12,686 nucleotides of DNA from Prevotellaceae bacterium (GCA_031258755.1 JAIRMK010000144.1:1-12686); one strand, 5' to 3'; positions 1 to 7,928 are shown, counted from the first letter of the stretch. The notes: generated by a model not told the origin, from the letters alone. Numbers and translations: made by a program.

Positions 1-1949
1 GCCGACATTTGTCCCACGTCTTCATTGCCCGACAGGCCGGCCGGCTGGTCGCTGTACAGCACCGACAAGATTTCCCGCACCCTGTCGGCCGTTTTCCACG
101 GTTGGCCGGCATAAGGATACATATAGACAATGTGATGGCTCGGCTCGTTGCCATGCGCATACTGCCCAATGAGCCCGCTGATGTCGGGCGAGGCATGTTC
201 GCCCAGCGAGCCTTCCGCCACAAACAGCGAATCCAGCTTTTGCAGGAAGCGCTCCTTGCTGCCGAAAAGGCCAATCAGCCCTTCCACGTCGTGGGGCACA
301 AGCCACGTGTATTGCCATGCGTTGCCTTCCGTATAATCATTGTCGCGATGCACCGACTCAAAAGGATTAAACGGCGTCCTGAATTTTCCGTTGGACGAGC
401 GGCCGCGCACAAATCCTGTTTCTTTATCGAAATAGCAGGCATACGCCTTGCTCCGCTTGAGGAAATAGTTGTAGTCGTCGGTCTTGCCCATGGCCTGCGC
501 CACTTGCGCAATACTCCAGTCGGCAATGGCATATTCCATGCATTTCGAAAGACCTTCCTCTTCCCCCTTGTCGTAAGGAATATAGCCATACTGTTTCATC
601 CATTTCAGTCCCCGCTCGTCGAGCATGGCCGAGCGTTTCATGGCTTCGTAGGCCAGCGCTTTGTCAAAGCCGTCATACCCTTTCAGCACGGCATCGGCCA
701 CCACTGAAATGCCGGGACTGCCCACCATACAATCCGTTTCGCATCCCATCAGGTGCCACACCGGCAGTTTGCCTTGCTGCCGGTAAATGGCCAGCATAGT
801 GTTCACGATGTCGTTCATCTTTTCGGGATGTATAATCGACATCAACGGATGGGCCGCGCGATACGTGTCCCAAAGCGAAAAGGTGGTGTAGTTTTTAAAT
901 GGAGCATTGGTATATATTTTCCCATCGGCGCCGCGGTAGTCGTTATTCACATCGCAAAACTCCGACGGCGCAATCATGGTATGGTACAACGCCGTGTAGA
1001 AGATGCGCTTCATGCGGTCGTCGCCGGCAGTAATGGCGATTTTGCCCAGTTCGTCGTTCCATGCATCATCGGCCGCCTTCACGGTTTGTGCGAAGTCCCA
1101 GCCGGAAAGCTCCGCCTGCATGTTCAGTTTGGCGTTCCCGACACTCACCGGCGACAAAGCTACTTTTACATACAGCGTTTCTTGCTCCGCCATGTCAAAG
1201 CAAATTTGTCCATACACTCTTTTCGCCTGTAACGTGTTTCCGGGCTTGTTTTCCGTTGAATCGGAAACGAGAAACCGCTTCATCGGTTTGGAGAAAACAG
1301 CGGTAAAGAAAATGCGCTGGTCTTTGGCCCAGCCGGCGGAGTAGCGATAACCCGATATCACCGTGTCGTTCTCTTGCACCAGCATACCTTCAACCGGTCT
1401 GTCCCAGCATTGTCCGTTGTCCAGGTCAATAATCACCTTAGCCTCGGCTGTGCCGGGAAAAGTATATTTATGGAAACCCACATGTTTGGTTGCCGTGAGT
1501 TCCACATCCACATTGTAGCGGTCTAAGTGCACGGCATAATATCCCGGCTTCACCTTTTCGGTCGAGCGGCGGAAGAGGGAATACAGCCCGGTGGAATAAT
1601 CGCCTGCCGTTCCCCTGCGCAAGGCCGGTTCTCCCACAGCGGGCATCAGGTTGACGTCGCCCAAATCGCCGATTCCTGTTCCGCTCAGGTGCATGTGGCT
1701 GAAGCCGATAATGGTCGAATCGGAAATGTGATACCCCGAACACCAATCCCACGATTGCGGAATATTCGACGGGCCTGCCTGCACCAATCCGAACGGCACG
1801 TTGGCGCCTAAAAATACATGGCCGTGGTCGCCCGTCCCGATGTATGGATTTACGTATTGTGTCAGTGACGTCTGTTTTTCAGATGTGGTGCATCCCCCAC
1901 TTGCAACAAGCAGTGCGGCATACAGTAAGATGAGATTAAAGTATTTCAT
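1..1949 (-). CDS. GH92 family alpha-mannosidase lipoprotein, 3' end cut off by window
   Basis: Reading the minus strand from the ATG at 1949 gives 649 uninterrupted residues with no stop before the window edge; GH92 enzymes are usually about 750 residues, so roughly 100 C-terminal residues are missing. The N-terminus is a signal peptide of lipoprotein type (LLYAALLVASGGC, Cys20), so the mature enzyme is probably anchored in the envelope. GH92 hallmarks are plain: TQYVNPYIGTGDHGHVF near the start, SHMHLSGTG, FSLWDTYRAAHPL, YTEGNAWQYTW (Glu541), HGNEPSHH (Glu602) and GNEDVGQMS (Glu643, Asp644). By family knowledge these are the regions that hold the catalytic acid, the calcium ligands and the base of this inverting, calcium-dependent exo-alpha-mannosidase family. 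It would trim alpha-mannosides from N-glycans or similar glycans; linkage cannot be read from sequence. It lies directly downstream of the TlpA-like gene, and its ATG follows a heptamer array by a few bases with no promoter of its own visible. Confidence 0.95.
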   Translation of the reverse strand, partial: MKYFNLILLYAALLVASGGCTTSEKQTSLTQYVNPYIGTGDHGHVFLGANVPFGLVQAGPSNIPQSWDWCSGYHISDSTIIGFSHMHLSGTGIGDLGDVNLMPAVGEPALRRGTAGDYSTGLYSLFRRSTEKVKPGYYAVHLDRYNVDVELTATKHVGFHKYTFPGTAEAKVIIDLDNGQCWDRPVEGMLVQENDTVISGYRYSAGWAKDQRIFFTAVFSKPMKRFLVSDSTENKPGNTLQAKRVYGQICFDMAEQETLYVKVALSPVSVGNAKLNMQAELSGWDFAQTVKAADDAWNDELGKIAITAGDDRMKRIFYTALYHTMIAPSEFCDVNNDYRGADGKIYTNAPFKNYTTFSLWDTYRAAHPLMSIIHPEKMNDIVNTMLAIYRQQGKLPVWHLMGCETDCMVGSPGISVVADAVLKGYDGFDKALAYEAMKRSAMLDERGLKWMKQYGYIPYDKGEEEGLSKCMEYAIADWSIAQVAQAMGKTDDYNYFLKRSKAYACYFDKETGFVRGRSSNGKFRTPFNPFESVHRDNDYTEGNAWQYTWLVPHDVEGLIGLFGSKERFLQKLDSLFVAEGSLGEHASPDISGLIGQYAHGNEPSHHIVYMYPYAGQPWKTADRVREILSVLYSDQPAGLSGNEDVGQMS

Positions 1950-1952
1950 TAG

Positions 1953-2001
1953 TTAAGAGTTAAGAGTTAAGAATTAAGAGTTAAGAGTTATAAGTTATGA
2001 G
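1953..2001 (-). repeat. Heptamer tandem array, seven TTAAGAG-type units
   Basis: Seven units in exact 7-base register read TTAAGAG, TTAAGAG, TTAAGAA, TTAAGAG, TTAAGAG, TTATAAG, TTATGAG. The array ends three bases before the GH92 start codon (on the minus strand), so it forms most of the leader where ribosomes would bind. No Bacteroidota promoter element is seen inside it. Confidence 0.9.
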
Positions 2002-2005
2002 TGCT

Positions 2006-2061
2006 TTCATTGTTAATTGTTAATTGTTAATTGTTAATTGTTCATTATTCATTGTTCATTC
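2006..2061 (+). repeat. Heptamer tandem array, eight TTMATTN-type units, entering a coding end
   Basis: Eight units in exact register read TTCATTG, TTAATTG four times, TTCATTA, TTCATTG and TTCATTC. The last units lie inside the TlpA-like gene. On the minus strand they encode its final residues Asn-Glu-Gln and supply the TGA stop (2049-2051), so the repeat forms the protein's extreme C-terminus. Confidence 0.9.
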
Positions 2062-3491
2062 TCCGTCGTTTCGCCCAGTTCGTGTTTCAGTATTTGCGTT
2101 AACACTTCGGCGTTAAGCCGCCGCCCGATGATCTTTTTGTCCTTGTCGAGCAAATAAACTTGCGGCGTAGAATATACATTATAATACTCCCTGAAGTGCG
2201 ATCCAATCGACACGTCGTCCTGCTTATTATAACCGTCCCACACATTAATCCAGTCGAGATTGTTCTCGGTTACAAATTTCACCCACTTGTCGTATTTGTA
2301 TTCCCCGCACACGGCAAACGCTTGCACGCCTTTGTTTTTATATTTCCTGTACACCTCATAAATTAAGGGCACCTCTTTCCGGCAATGACCGCAATCGGGT
2401 TCATAAAACACCAACACCAAATAGGGGCTGTTGATGTCGTAAATAGACTCAAATTGCCCTGTAATACTTTGCAGTTTCAGGTCTTTGGCCTGCATGCCGA
2501 TCAGCGAATAGCGGTTGTGTTCCACAAAATCCTTAATCTTCTCTTTGGCTTCCCCTTCAATCCAGTCGGCCTTACCGGTAAGAATGTAATGCTCTCCGAT
2601 GTAGATGGCGACCTTTTCCATGCCCATGATTTCGGCTTCTACATATTTATTAAACAACTGGCTGAACACCGTGCTGTACATATCATGATTTACTCCGGCT
2701 AATTTCAGCACGTAATCAACTTGCGGAATTAAAGAGTCGGGCAGCTGCATCAATGTTTTAGTGAAATATTCCTCCACCCGCGGCTTCAGGATGGGCGTAT
2801 AAATAAGCCGCGCGTCCGAAAAATCAATATTGTCGAAAAAATGATTTTTATTGAATTGATAATAATGCACCCACAACAAAGAATCGCGCTTTGGTGTGCC
2901 CTCAGGGATGTTGGGATCGGGCGCTGTGGGCGGGAATGCCGCCCGCAGGATGGTTGCCAGTAATTTCCCTTTATGTTTTTCCCGGTTTACCTTAATATAC
3001 TCCTGCACCTCTTTTTCCACAATCGCAATGCTGTCTTTCACCGCTTGCTCCTGTGATTCGTCATTTCTGGAACGCTCAAGCAGCCGGTTGATTTTCTTTT
3101 GCTGCTGTTGCAGGTTGGCCTGAAAGTCGAGCAGCGCCGTGTTTTCCGGCGAGCCTGTAAACTTCAGCGACTCGTAATAGTTATCGGTATTCGTATAAAT
3201 GGAAAAATGCTGCGAGAGGGAGTCGGAAATCAGAAAATCGAGGATCTGCACACCGCCCATGGCAATGAGATACATTCCTCCGTGCAGCGGTTTATCCTTT
3301 TGAAACACGGCATACCCTTTGCTGTCGGTCACGGCCGTATCGATGGCATACTTGCTGGTGCCCGAATAAATGGCCATGTACAATGTGGTGTCTTTTACGC
3401 CGTCAACAGATACTTCAATACGGTATCCTTGCGCCCAAACCTCGCTCAAACAAAGCAAGAAAAACAAAATAAGAAATATACCTCTCTTCAT
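2049..3491 (-). CDS. TlpA-like thiol-disulfide protein with long N-terminal extension
   Basis: The protein is 480 residues from the ATG at 3491. It starts with MKRGIFLILFFLLCLSEVWA, a Sec signal peptide ending in Ala-Gln, so it is exported to the periplasm or outer envelope. Residues about 22-110 resemble the beta-rich DUF4369-type domain often fused to these proteins. A helical, charged middle part (about 120-330, including a Gln/Lys-rich coiled-coil-like stretch LQQQQKKINRLLER) resembles DUF5106. The C-terminal third is a thioredoxin fold: LVFYEPDCGHCRKEVP with the redox pair Cys367-Gly-His-Cys370, and STPQVYLLD with the expected cis-proline. A TlpA/ResA-like role in reducing or exchanging protein disulfides is likely; the substrate is unknown. 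A longer frame starts from a TTG at 3515, but that places residues before the signal peptide and over a -7 promoter element, so the ATG is preferred. GH92 lies 99 bases downstream on the same strand. Confidence 0.88.
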   Translation of the reverse strand: MKRGIFLILFFLLCLSEVWAQGYRIEVSVDGVKDTTLYMAIYSGTSKYAIDTAVTDSKGYAVFQKDKPLHGGMYLIAMGGVQILDFLISDSLSQHFSIYTNTDNYYESLKFTGSPENTALLDFQANLQQQQKKINRLLERSRNDESQEQAVKDSIAIVEKEVQEYIKVNREKHKGKLLATILRAAFPPTAPDPNIPEGTPKRDSLLWVHYYQFNKNHFFDNIDFSDARLIYTPILKPRVEEYFTKTLMQLPDSLIPQVDYVLKLAGVNHDMYSTVFSQLFNKYVEAEIMGMEKVAIYIGEHYILTGKADWIEGEAKEKIKDFVEHNRYSLIGMQAKDLKLQSITGQFESIYDINSPYLVLVFYEPDCGHCRKEVPLIYEVYRKYKNKGVQAFAVCGEYKYDKWVKFVTENNLDWINVWDGYNKQDDVSIGSHFREYYNVYSTPQVYLLDKDKKIIGRRLNAEVLTQILKHELGETTENEQ

Positions 3492-3512
3492 AATTGAAAT
3501 TGTTTTAGTCTG

Positions 3513-3520
3513 CAAAATTA
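3513..3520 (-). promoter_or_regulatory. Candidate Bacteroidota -7 element for the TlpA-like gene
   Basis: On the minus strand this reads TAATTTTG, matching TAnnTTTG, 21 bases before the ATG at 3491. No good -33 TTTG is present at the usual 19-20 base spacing, so the call rests on the -7 box and its position. Confidence 0.4.
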
Positions 3521-3581
3521 GAAAAAAATGTCCAAATTTGTATGCCTTTATCGTAGATGAGATAAAAATTAAATAAAAAAA

Positions 3582-3640
3582 TCGAGTATAAAAGAAAATT
3601 CGTATCTTTGAGGCAGAATTTTCGAGTATGGAAGGAAATT
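3582..3640 (+). repeat. Imperfect 19-bp direct repeat spanning the ATPase start
   Basis: TCGAGTAT followed by AAAAGAAAATT (3582-3600) recurs 40 bases later as TCGAGTAT followed by GGAAGGAAATT (3622-3640), 16 of 19 identical. The second copy contains the ATG at 3628 and the -7 box lies between the copies. It could be a tandem operator or a chance duplication. Confidence 0.45.
3603..3610 (+). promoter_or_regulatory. Bacteroidota -7 element for the AAA_14 ATPase gene
   Basis: TATCTTTG is a perfect TAnnTTTG match 17 bases before the ATG at 3628, implying a leader of only about 10-15 bases. The -33 region is A-rich and lacks a clear TTTG. It diverges from the promoter at 3513-3520. Confidence 0.5.
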
Positions 3641-4890
3641 TTAATGCTTTGAGAAAGTATAATTTTTGGAATGGAAATATTCCGGATTTGGGTTTTGCCC
3701 GAAAAAATTATACGGATAAAATAATGGACTATACCGGTAACAGGTTGGTAAAAGTACTTGTAGGGCAGCGGCGTGCAGGCAAAAGTTACCTGCTGCGGCA
3801 AATTGCCAAACAGATGATTGATCGCGGCATTTCCCCCGAAAATATTTTTTATCTCAATAAGGAATATCTAGAACTCGATTTTGTGAAAACATACAGCGAC
3901 TTGGAAAATCTGCTTATTTTTTACAAAAAAGAGTTGCAGCCGAAAGGTAAAATATACCTCTTTATCGATGAAATCCAAAACATTGACAGCTGGGAACGCT
4001 TTGTGAATTCTCACTCACAGGACTTTGCCGAAGAGTGTGAACTATTTATCAGCGGCTCAAATTCCAAAATGCTATCGGGCGAACTGGCGACCTTACTGTC
4101 GGGGCGGTACGTTCAGTTTGAGATTTTTCCTTTCAGTTTTGCCGAGTTTGCAGGAATTACCGGCAAGGAACCTTCAAAACAAACATACGTTGAATACCTT
4201 GAAAGGGGCGGATTGCCGGAACTGTTTGCGCTACCGAATGAAGAAACACGACGAAATTACATTTCGGCAGTGAAAGATACGGTTTTGCTGCGCGATATTA
4301 TTCAGCGACAGCGTGTCAAAGATGCCAGATTGTTGGAAGATATTTTTATATATCTCGTAAATAATGCCTCTAATTTGGTCTCAATTACGAATATTGTCAA
4401 TTATTTTAAGAGCAAAAACAGAAAAACGACTTACGATACAGTTTCCAACTATGCCGGCTTTATTGAAGATACTTTTCTGCTTCACAAGGCAGAACGCTAC
4501 GATGTTCGTGGGAAAGACACCATTTCGGGCAATTGTAAGTATTATGTGAATGATTTATCTTTCAAAAACTTGCTTTATCCGGGTTTTGGCTACGGGATCG
4601 GTTATAAATTGGAAAATCTGGCGTATCTCGCACTTCGGCGAATGGGATTTGAGGTGTATGTCGGGACAATTCGGGGAAAAGAGGTTGACTTTGTCGCGAT
4701 AAAAGGTGACCGGAAAGTATATATTCAGGTGGCTTATCTACTTGCCGATGAGCAAACGCTGGAACGTGAATATGCGCCGTTGGAAATGATACCCGATCAT
4801 TACGAAAAAATTCTTATTACAATGGACGATATTCAGTTCCCTTCCAGAAGCGGCATAGTACACAGTCAGATGTGGAATTTTAATTTGTAG
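3628..4890 (+). CDS. AAA_14 / DUF4143 family ATPase
   Basis: This is a 420-residue cytosolic protein with no signal peptide. Walker A is GQRRAGKS (residues 46-53), Walker B is IYLFIDEIQ (Asp114, Glu115), and SGSNS (142-146) sits at the sensor-1 position, followed by LLSGRYVQFEIFPFSFAEF, which is diagnostic of the AAA_14 family. The C-terminal half matches DUF4143, with a restriction-nuclease-like core: LENLAYLALRRMGFEVYVG, then GKEVDFV (Glu352, Asp354) and IQVAY (Gln367), a D-x12-Q arrangement instead of the D-ExK of active nucleases, so activity is uncertain. These proteins are abundant, often multicopy, in Bacteroidota and archaea; their function is unknown, and DNA- or toxin-related roles are only suggestions. 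The gene ends 23 bases before the acyl-CoA synthetase, so read-through is possible, but no functional link is evident. Its base composition is more AT-rich than the gene downstream, hinting at separate origin. Confidence 0.92.
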   Translation: MEGNFNALRKYNFWNGNIPDLGFARKNYTDKIMDYTGNRLVKVLVGQRRAGKSYLLRQIAKQMIDRGISPENIFYLNKEYLELDFVKTYSDLENLLIFYKKELQPKGKIYLFIDEIQNIDSWERFVNSHSQDFAEECELFISGSNSKMLSGELATLLSGRYVQFEIFPFSFAEFAGITGKEPSKQTYVEYLERGGLPELFALPNEETRRNYISAVKDTVLLRDIIQRQRVKDARLLEDIFIYLVNNASNLVSITNIVNYFKSKNRKTTYDTVSNYAGFIEDTFLLHKAERYDVRGKDTISGNCKYYVNDLSFKNLLYPGFGYGIGYKLENLAYLALRRMGFEVYVGTIRGKEVDFVAIKGDRKVYIQVAYLLADEQTLEREYAPLEMIPDHYEKILITMDDIQFPSRSGIVHSQMWNFNL

Positions 4891-4913
4891 GACATCAAAA
4901 ATATATACCAAAT

Positions 4914-7010
4914 ATGCTCACATCGCAACTTCTAAATCCTGAAAGTATAGTCGTGGTAGGAGGGTCGGCCGACACCGGCAAGCCCGGCGGCAATGTCATC
5001 AAAAACCTGTTGGCGCAAGGCTACACGGGGAAAATATATGTGGTTAACCCGAAAAGTGCGGAAATACAAGGCATCCGCTGTTACCCGGACGTTGACGCCC
5101 TGCCCGATGTGGAACTGGCCATACTGGCCATTCCTGCGGCGGCGTGCGTAGAGGCGGTAGAAATATTGGCGCGGAAAAAACATACCAGGGGGTTTATTAT
5201 TTTCTCGGCCGGCTTTCAGGAAGAAAGCGAAGCCGGCGCCCGCCTCGAAAAGCAAATTGCGCACACCATCAACGAAACCGGCGGAAGCCTGATTGGGCCT
5301 AATTGTATTGGGATGATGAACACCCACTACACCGGAATTTTCACCGGCGCCATTCCGCCGCTCTCGCCGCAAGGCGTTGATTTTATTACCGGTTCGGGCG
5401 CCACTGCGGTATTTCTGGTGCAGGCCGCCCTGCGCATCGGGTTACCGTTTGCCAGCATTTATTCTGTGGGAAACAGCGCTCAGGTAGGCGTGGAAGACGT
5501 GCTGGAACATTTAGACGAAACATACGTGCACGGACAAAGCGCACCGGTAAAAATGCTGTACATTGAGCATATCCGCCATCCGCAAAAGCTGCTCCGGCAC
5601 GCGCTGTCGCTGAACAGGAAAGGTGCGCGTATCACGGCCGTCAAAGCGGGGAGCAGTCAGGCCGGCAGCCGCGCCGCCTCCTCGCACACCGGTGCGCTGG
5701 CCACGCCCGACGTGGCGGTGGACGCCCTGTTTCGCAAAGCCGGCATCATCCGCTGTTACGGCCGCACCGAGCTGGCATTGACGGCAGGCCTTTTGCTGCA
5801 ACCCCTCCCGAAAGGCAGGAATATGGCGATCGTCACCCATGCCGGCGGCCCGGCGGTAATGCTCACCGACGTGTTGTCGGCCGGTGGCTTACAGGTGCCG
5901 CAGATAGAAGGTCCCAAAGCTAAAGCCCTGCTCGAAAAACTCTACCACGGCTCGTCCGTAGCCAATCCCATCGACTACCTGGCTACCGGCACCGCTGAGC
6001 AACTGGGACATATCCTTGACGCCTGCGAACACGACTTTACGAATATTGACGCCGTGGCGGTAATATACGGCAATGCGGGATTGACCGAGGTGGAGAGCAC
6101 CTGCAACGTGCTGCTCCGCCACATGCTGACCGCCCAAAAAACCATTTACGCCATCTTGCCGTCGGCACACAACGCCGTCACCGAACTCCCTGAATTTGTC
6201 AAGAACAACCGCATAATTTTTTCCGATGAAGTGCTGTTTGGCCGCACTTTGGTGAATGTCTTAAGTCAACAATACAGGATTAGTGATGAAAAACAGGATG
6301 AATACATTTTGCCGGATACTGAACGTGCTAAAATAAGCGAGATAATCACGACTGCACCAGACGGCTATTTACCCCCGGATAAGGTACAGGGCCTGCTCGA
6401 CGCGGCCGGCATCATGCGTGCGCGTGAACGGATAGCGGCCACTTCTGCTGCTGCGGTGCAGGCCGCCAAAGAATTGGGCTATCCGGTGGTGATGAAAGTC
6501 GTGGGGCCCGTACATAAGTCGGATGTTGGCGGTGTGACGCTTAATGTGAGAAGCGACAGCGGGGTGCAGGAAGAATTTGCACGGATGATGCAGATAGATG
6601 GCGCCACCGCCGTGCTGCTGCAACCGCAATTGAGCGGCACGCAGCTGTTTGTGGGCGCCAAGCGGGAACCTAACTTCGGACATCTCGTCGTATGCGGGCT
6701 GGGAGGAATCTTCGTCGAAGTACTGAAAGATGTATCGTCGGCGCTCGCGCCTTGCTCCGTATCTGAAGCCCTGCACATGATTCGGAGCCTGCGCGGGTAC
6801 AAAATCATACAAGGTGTGCGCGGTCAGGAGCCGGTGAACGAAGCGGCATTTGCCGAAGCCATTGTGCGGGTGTCGCAATTGTGTTGCGCCGCCCCCGGAA
6901 TTGCAGAACTTGACCTGAATCCGTTGCTGGCTGCCAATAATCAGGTAGTGGCCGTTGATGCGCGAATTAAAATAACAACCCATGATGAAAATAGCGCTTT
7001 TACAGACTGA
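4914..7010 (+). CDS. Acetate--CoA ligase (ADP-forming), fused alpha-beta subunits
   Basis: This 698-residue protein has the full NDP-forming acyl-CoA synthetase layout. A CoA-binding Rossmann domain (about 1-125) contains SIVVVGGSADTGKPGG and IYVVNPK. Two succinyl-CoA-ligase-like domains follow (about 145-455) with the swinging phospho-histidine in SSHTGALATPD (His258). A C-terminal ATP-grasp domain (about 475-690) contains GYPVVMKVVGPVHKSDVGGV, whose His534 matches the second histidine of the beta subunit. By family knowledge it converts acyl-CoA, ADP and phosphate to the free acid, CoA and ATP in the cytosol, conserving energy in fermentation; whether acetyl-CoA or a branched or aryl acyl-CoA is the substrate cannot be read. 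No acetyltransferase (GNAT) domain is attached, unlike the Pat type. The stop lies 29 bases inside the next gene, so the two are translationally coupled. No promoter is visible in the 23-base gap upstream. Confidence 0.93.
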   Translation: MLTSQLLNPESIVVVGGSADTGKPGGNVIKNLLAQGYTGKIYVVNPKSAEIQGIRCYPDVDALPDVELAILAIPAAACVEAVEILARKKHTRGFIIFSAGFQEESEAGARLEKQIAHTINETGGSLIGPNCIGMMNTHYTGIFTGAIPPLSPQGVDFITGSGATAVFLVQAALRIGLPFASIYSVGNSAQVGVEDVLEHLDETYVHGQSAPVKMLYIEHIRHPQKLLRHALSLNRKGARITAVKAGSSQAGSRAASSHTGALATPDVAVDALFRKAGIIRCYGRTELALTAGLLLQPLPKGRNMAIVTHAGGPAVMLTDVLSAGGLQVPQIEGPKAKALLEKLYHGSSVANPIDYLATGTAEQLGHILDACEHDFTNIDAVAVIYGNAGLTEVESTCNVLLRHMLTAQKTIYAILPSAHNAVTELPEFVKNNRIIFSDEVLFGRTLVNVLSQQYRISDEKQDEYILPDTERAKISEIITTAPDGYLPPDKVQGLLDAAGIMRARERIAATSAAAVQAAKELGYPVVMKVVGPVHKSDVGGVTLNVRSDSGVQEEFARMMQIDGATAVLLQPQLSGTQLFVGAKREPNFGHLVVCGLGGIFVEVLKDVSSALAPCSVSEALHMIRSLRGYKIIQGVRGQEPVNEAAFAEAIVRVSQLCCAAPGIAELDLNPLLAANNQVVAVDARIKITTHDENSAFTD

Positions 7011-7731
7011 TATCGAATGGGAAAACAAAGCGGCCAATTTGAAGCGGGCGGGGGAGTTGATCGCCGCATTGCCCGGGTCGGTGCGCCTGGCGGTGTTGCC
7101 AGAAATGTTCAACACAGGTTTTTCCATGCATGCCGACCGGCTGGCCGAGGATGAAAACGGAGAAACCGTAGCTTGGCTAACTGCTACGGCAAGACGCCAT
7201 AACATCGCTATCGTTGGTAGTATTAGCTATCGTCATGTAAAGCATTTCTTCAACAGGTTGTTTTTTGTCTTTCCCGATGGTCACTACCACACCTACGACA
7301 AGCGCCACCTGTTCAGCGATGGCCGGGAGCAGGAATATTATACGGCAGGCACAGAGCGGCTGATTGTCACGTATGACGGCTGGCGCATTTGCCCGCTGAT
7401 TTGCTACGATCTTCGCTTCCCGGAGTGGAGTCGCAATACCGGTTGCGTCTATGACCTGCTGATTTATGTAGCCAACTGGCCGGCGGTGCGGCGCGAGGCA
7501 TGGAACACGTTACTGCAGGCACGCGCCACCGAAAATCAGGCTTACGTGTTGGGCGTAAACCGCACCTCGCCGGAAGGGGAGTGGCCGCCTGAACGCTGCT
7601 ATGCCGGCGATACACAGGTAGTTGACTTTAATGGAACCGTCGTGGCACGCGCCGGAGACCATAGAGAAGAAACAGTGATGGCCGGTTTAAACTTGGAAGC
7701 GTTGCGCCGCTCCCGGCAAGCCTTTAAATAA
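6982..7731 (+). CDS. Omega-amidase / nitrilase-family carbon-nitrogen hydrolase (YafV-like)
   Basis: The protein is 249 residues, starting at the ATG at 6982 (the next codon is also ATG) inside the end of the acyl-CoA synthetase gene. The nitrilase catalytic triad is complete: Glu41 in LPEMFNTGF, Lys107 in YDKRHLF and Cys141 in PLICYDLRFPEWSR. The exact wording around these residues (MFNTGFSM, CYDLRFPEWSRN, YVANWPAVR) fits the YafV/NIT2-like branch. By family knowledge those enzymes hydrolyse omega-amides such as 2-oxoglutaramate or 2-oxosuccinamate to the keto acid and ammonia, repairing products of glutamine transaminases. It is cytosolic. Coupling to the ADP-forming synthetase suggests shared use in amino-acid catabolism (inference). 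No clear intrinsic terminator follows; the 3' side runs into an AT-rich stretch and then a new promoter at 7760-7789. Confidence 0.92.
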   Translation: MMKIALLQTDIEWENKAANLKRAGELIAALPGSVRLAVLPEMFNTGFSMHADRLAEDENGETVAWLTATARRHNIAIVGSISYRHVKHFFNRLFFVFPDGHYHTYDKRHLFSDGREQEYYTAGTERLIVTYDGWRICPLICYDLRFPEWSRNTGCVYDLLIYVANWPAVRREAWNTLLQARATENQAYVLGVNRTSPEGEWPPERCYAGDTQVVDFNGTVVARAGDHREETVMAGLNLEALRRSRQAFK

Positions 7732-7759
7732 AAAATAACATATTTTAACATCTTTATAG

Positions 7760-7789
7760 TTGGATTTCTGAAAAATGGTTGTATATTTG
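7760..7789 (+). promoter_or_regulatory. Bacteroidota sigma-ABfr-type promoter
   Basis: The -33 element TTGG (7760-7763) and the -7 element TATATTTG (7782-7789) lie 19 bases apart, the usual Bacteroidota arrangement and the best-matched promoter in the window. Transcription would start around 7794-7797. No good reading frame follows, so its product is probably an untranslated RNA. Confidence 0.6.
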
Positions 7790-7794
7790 CACTG

Positions 7795-7922
7795 TGAGAT
7801 GTGATTCGTTCTTTTTATTACTTGTTGGCGCTCGCTTTTAGTACTCTGCTTCCGAAAATCACGAAATTTTCTAATGAGATGTTTAGGAGGAATGAAGTTA
7901 GCGTCCACATTTTCCTTTTTTT
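7795..7922 (+). ncRNA. Candidate structured small RNA with terminal U-tract
   Basis: Downstream of the promoter, TGTTGGCGCT (7823-7832) pairs with AGCGTCCACA (7900-7909) with nine of ten positions matched, followed at once by TTTTCCTTTTTTT (7910-7922). Inside lie a CTTCC/GGAGG helix (7849-7853 with 7886-7890) and a terminal hairpin GAAAAT/ATTTTC (7854-7859 with 7866-7871). The 5' end GAGATGTG could alternatively pair with the CACATTTTC region, giving a competing fold. The size, about 125 bases, and the promoter-structure-U-run order suggest a small RNA gene. It does not match tmRNA, SRP RNA, RNase P RNA or any family I recognise. A GTG-initiated 63-codon frame crosses it but looks like chance. 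Confidence 0.4.
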
Positions 7923-7928
7923 AAACCC

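Noticed and set aside
1953..2061. CRISPR-like repetition
   Set aside because: Units are 7 bases in unbroken tandem with no spacers, and there are no cas genes.
1..3491. Full polysaccharide utilisation locus
   Set aside because: A GH92 gene suggests it, but no SusC/SusD pair, sensor or other glycosidase is within view, so the claim is not made.
3492..3515. TTG start eight codons upstream for the TlpA-like protein
   Set aside because: The ATG at 3491 directly precedes a good signal peptide; the TTG lies inside the -7 promoter element.
6369..7205. 278-codon open frame on the minus strand opposite the acyl-CoA synthetase end
   Set aside because: It lies antisense to two clearly identified genes, its sequence is His/Arg/Ser-rich and resembles no family, and GC-rich codons opposite a real gene often leave such open frames.
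7886..7905. SRP-RNA-like GGAGGAATGAAG segment
   Set aside because: It only loosely resembles the conserved SRP hairpin; the required tetraloop and symmetric loop pairing are absent.
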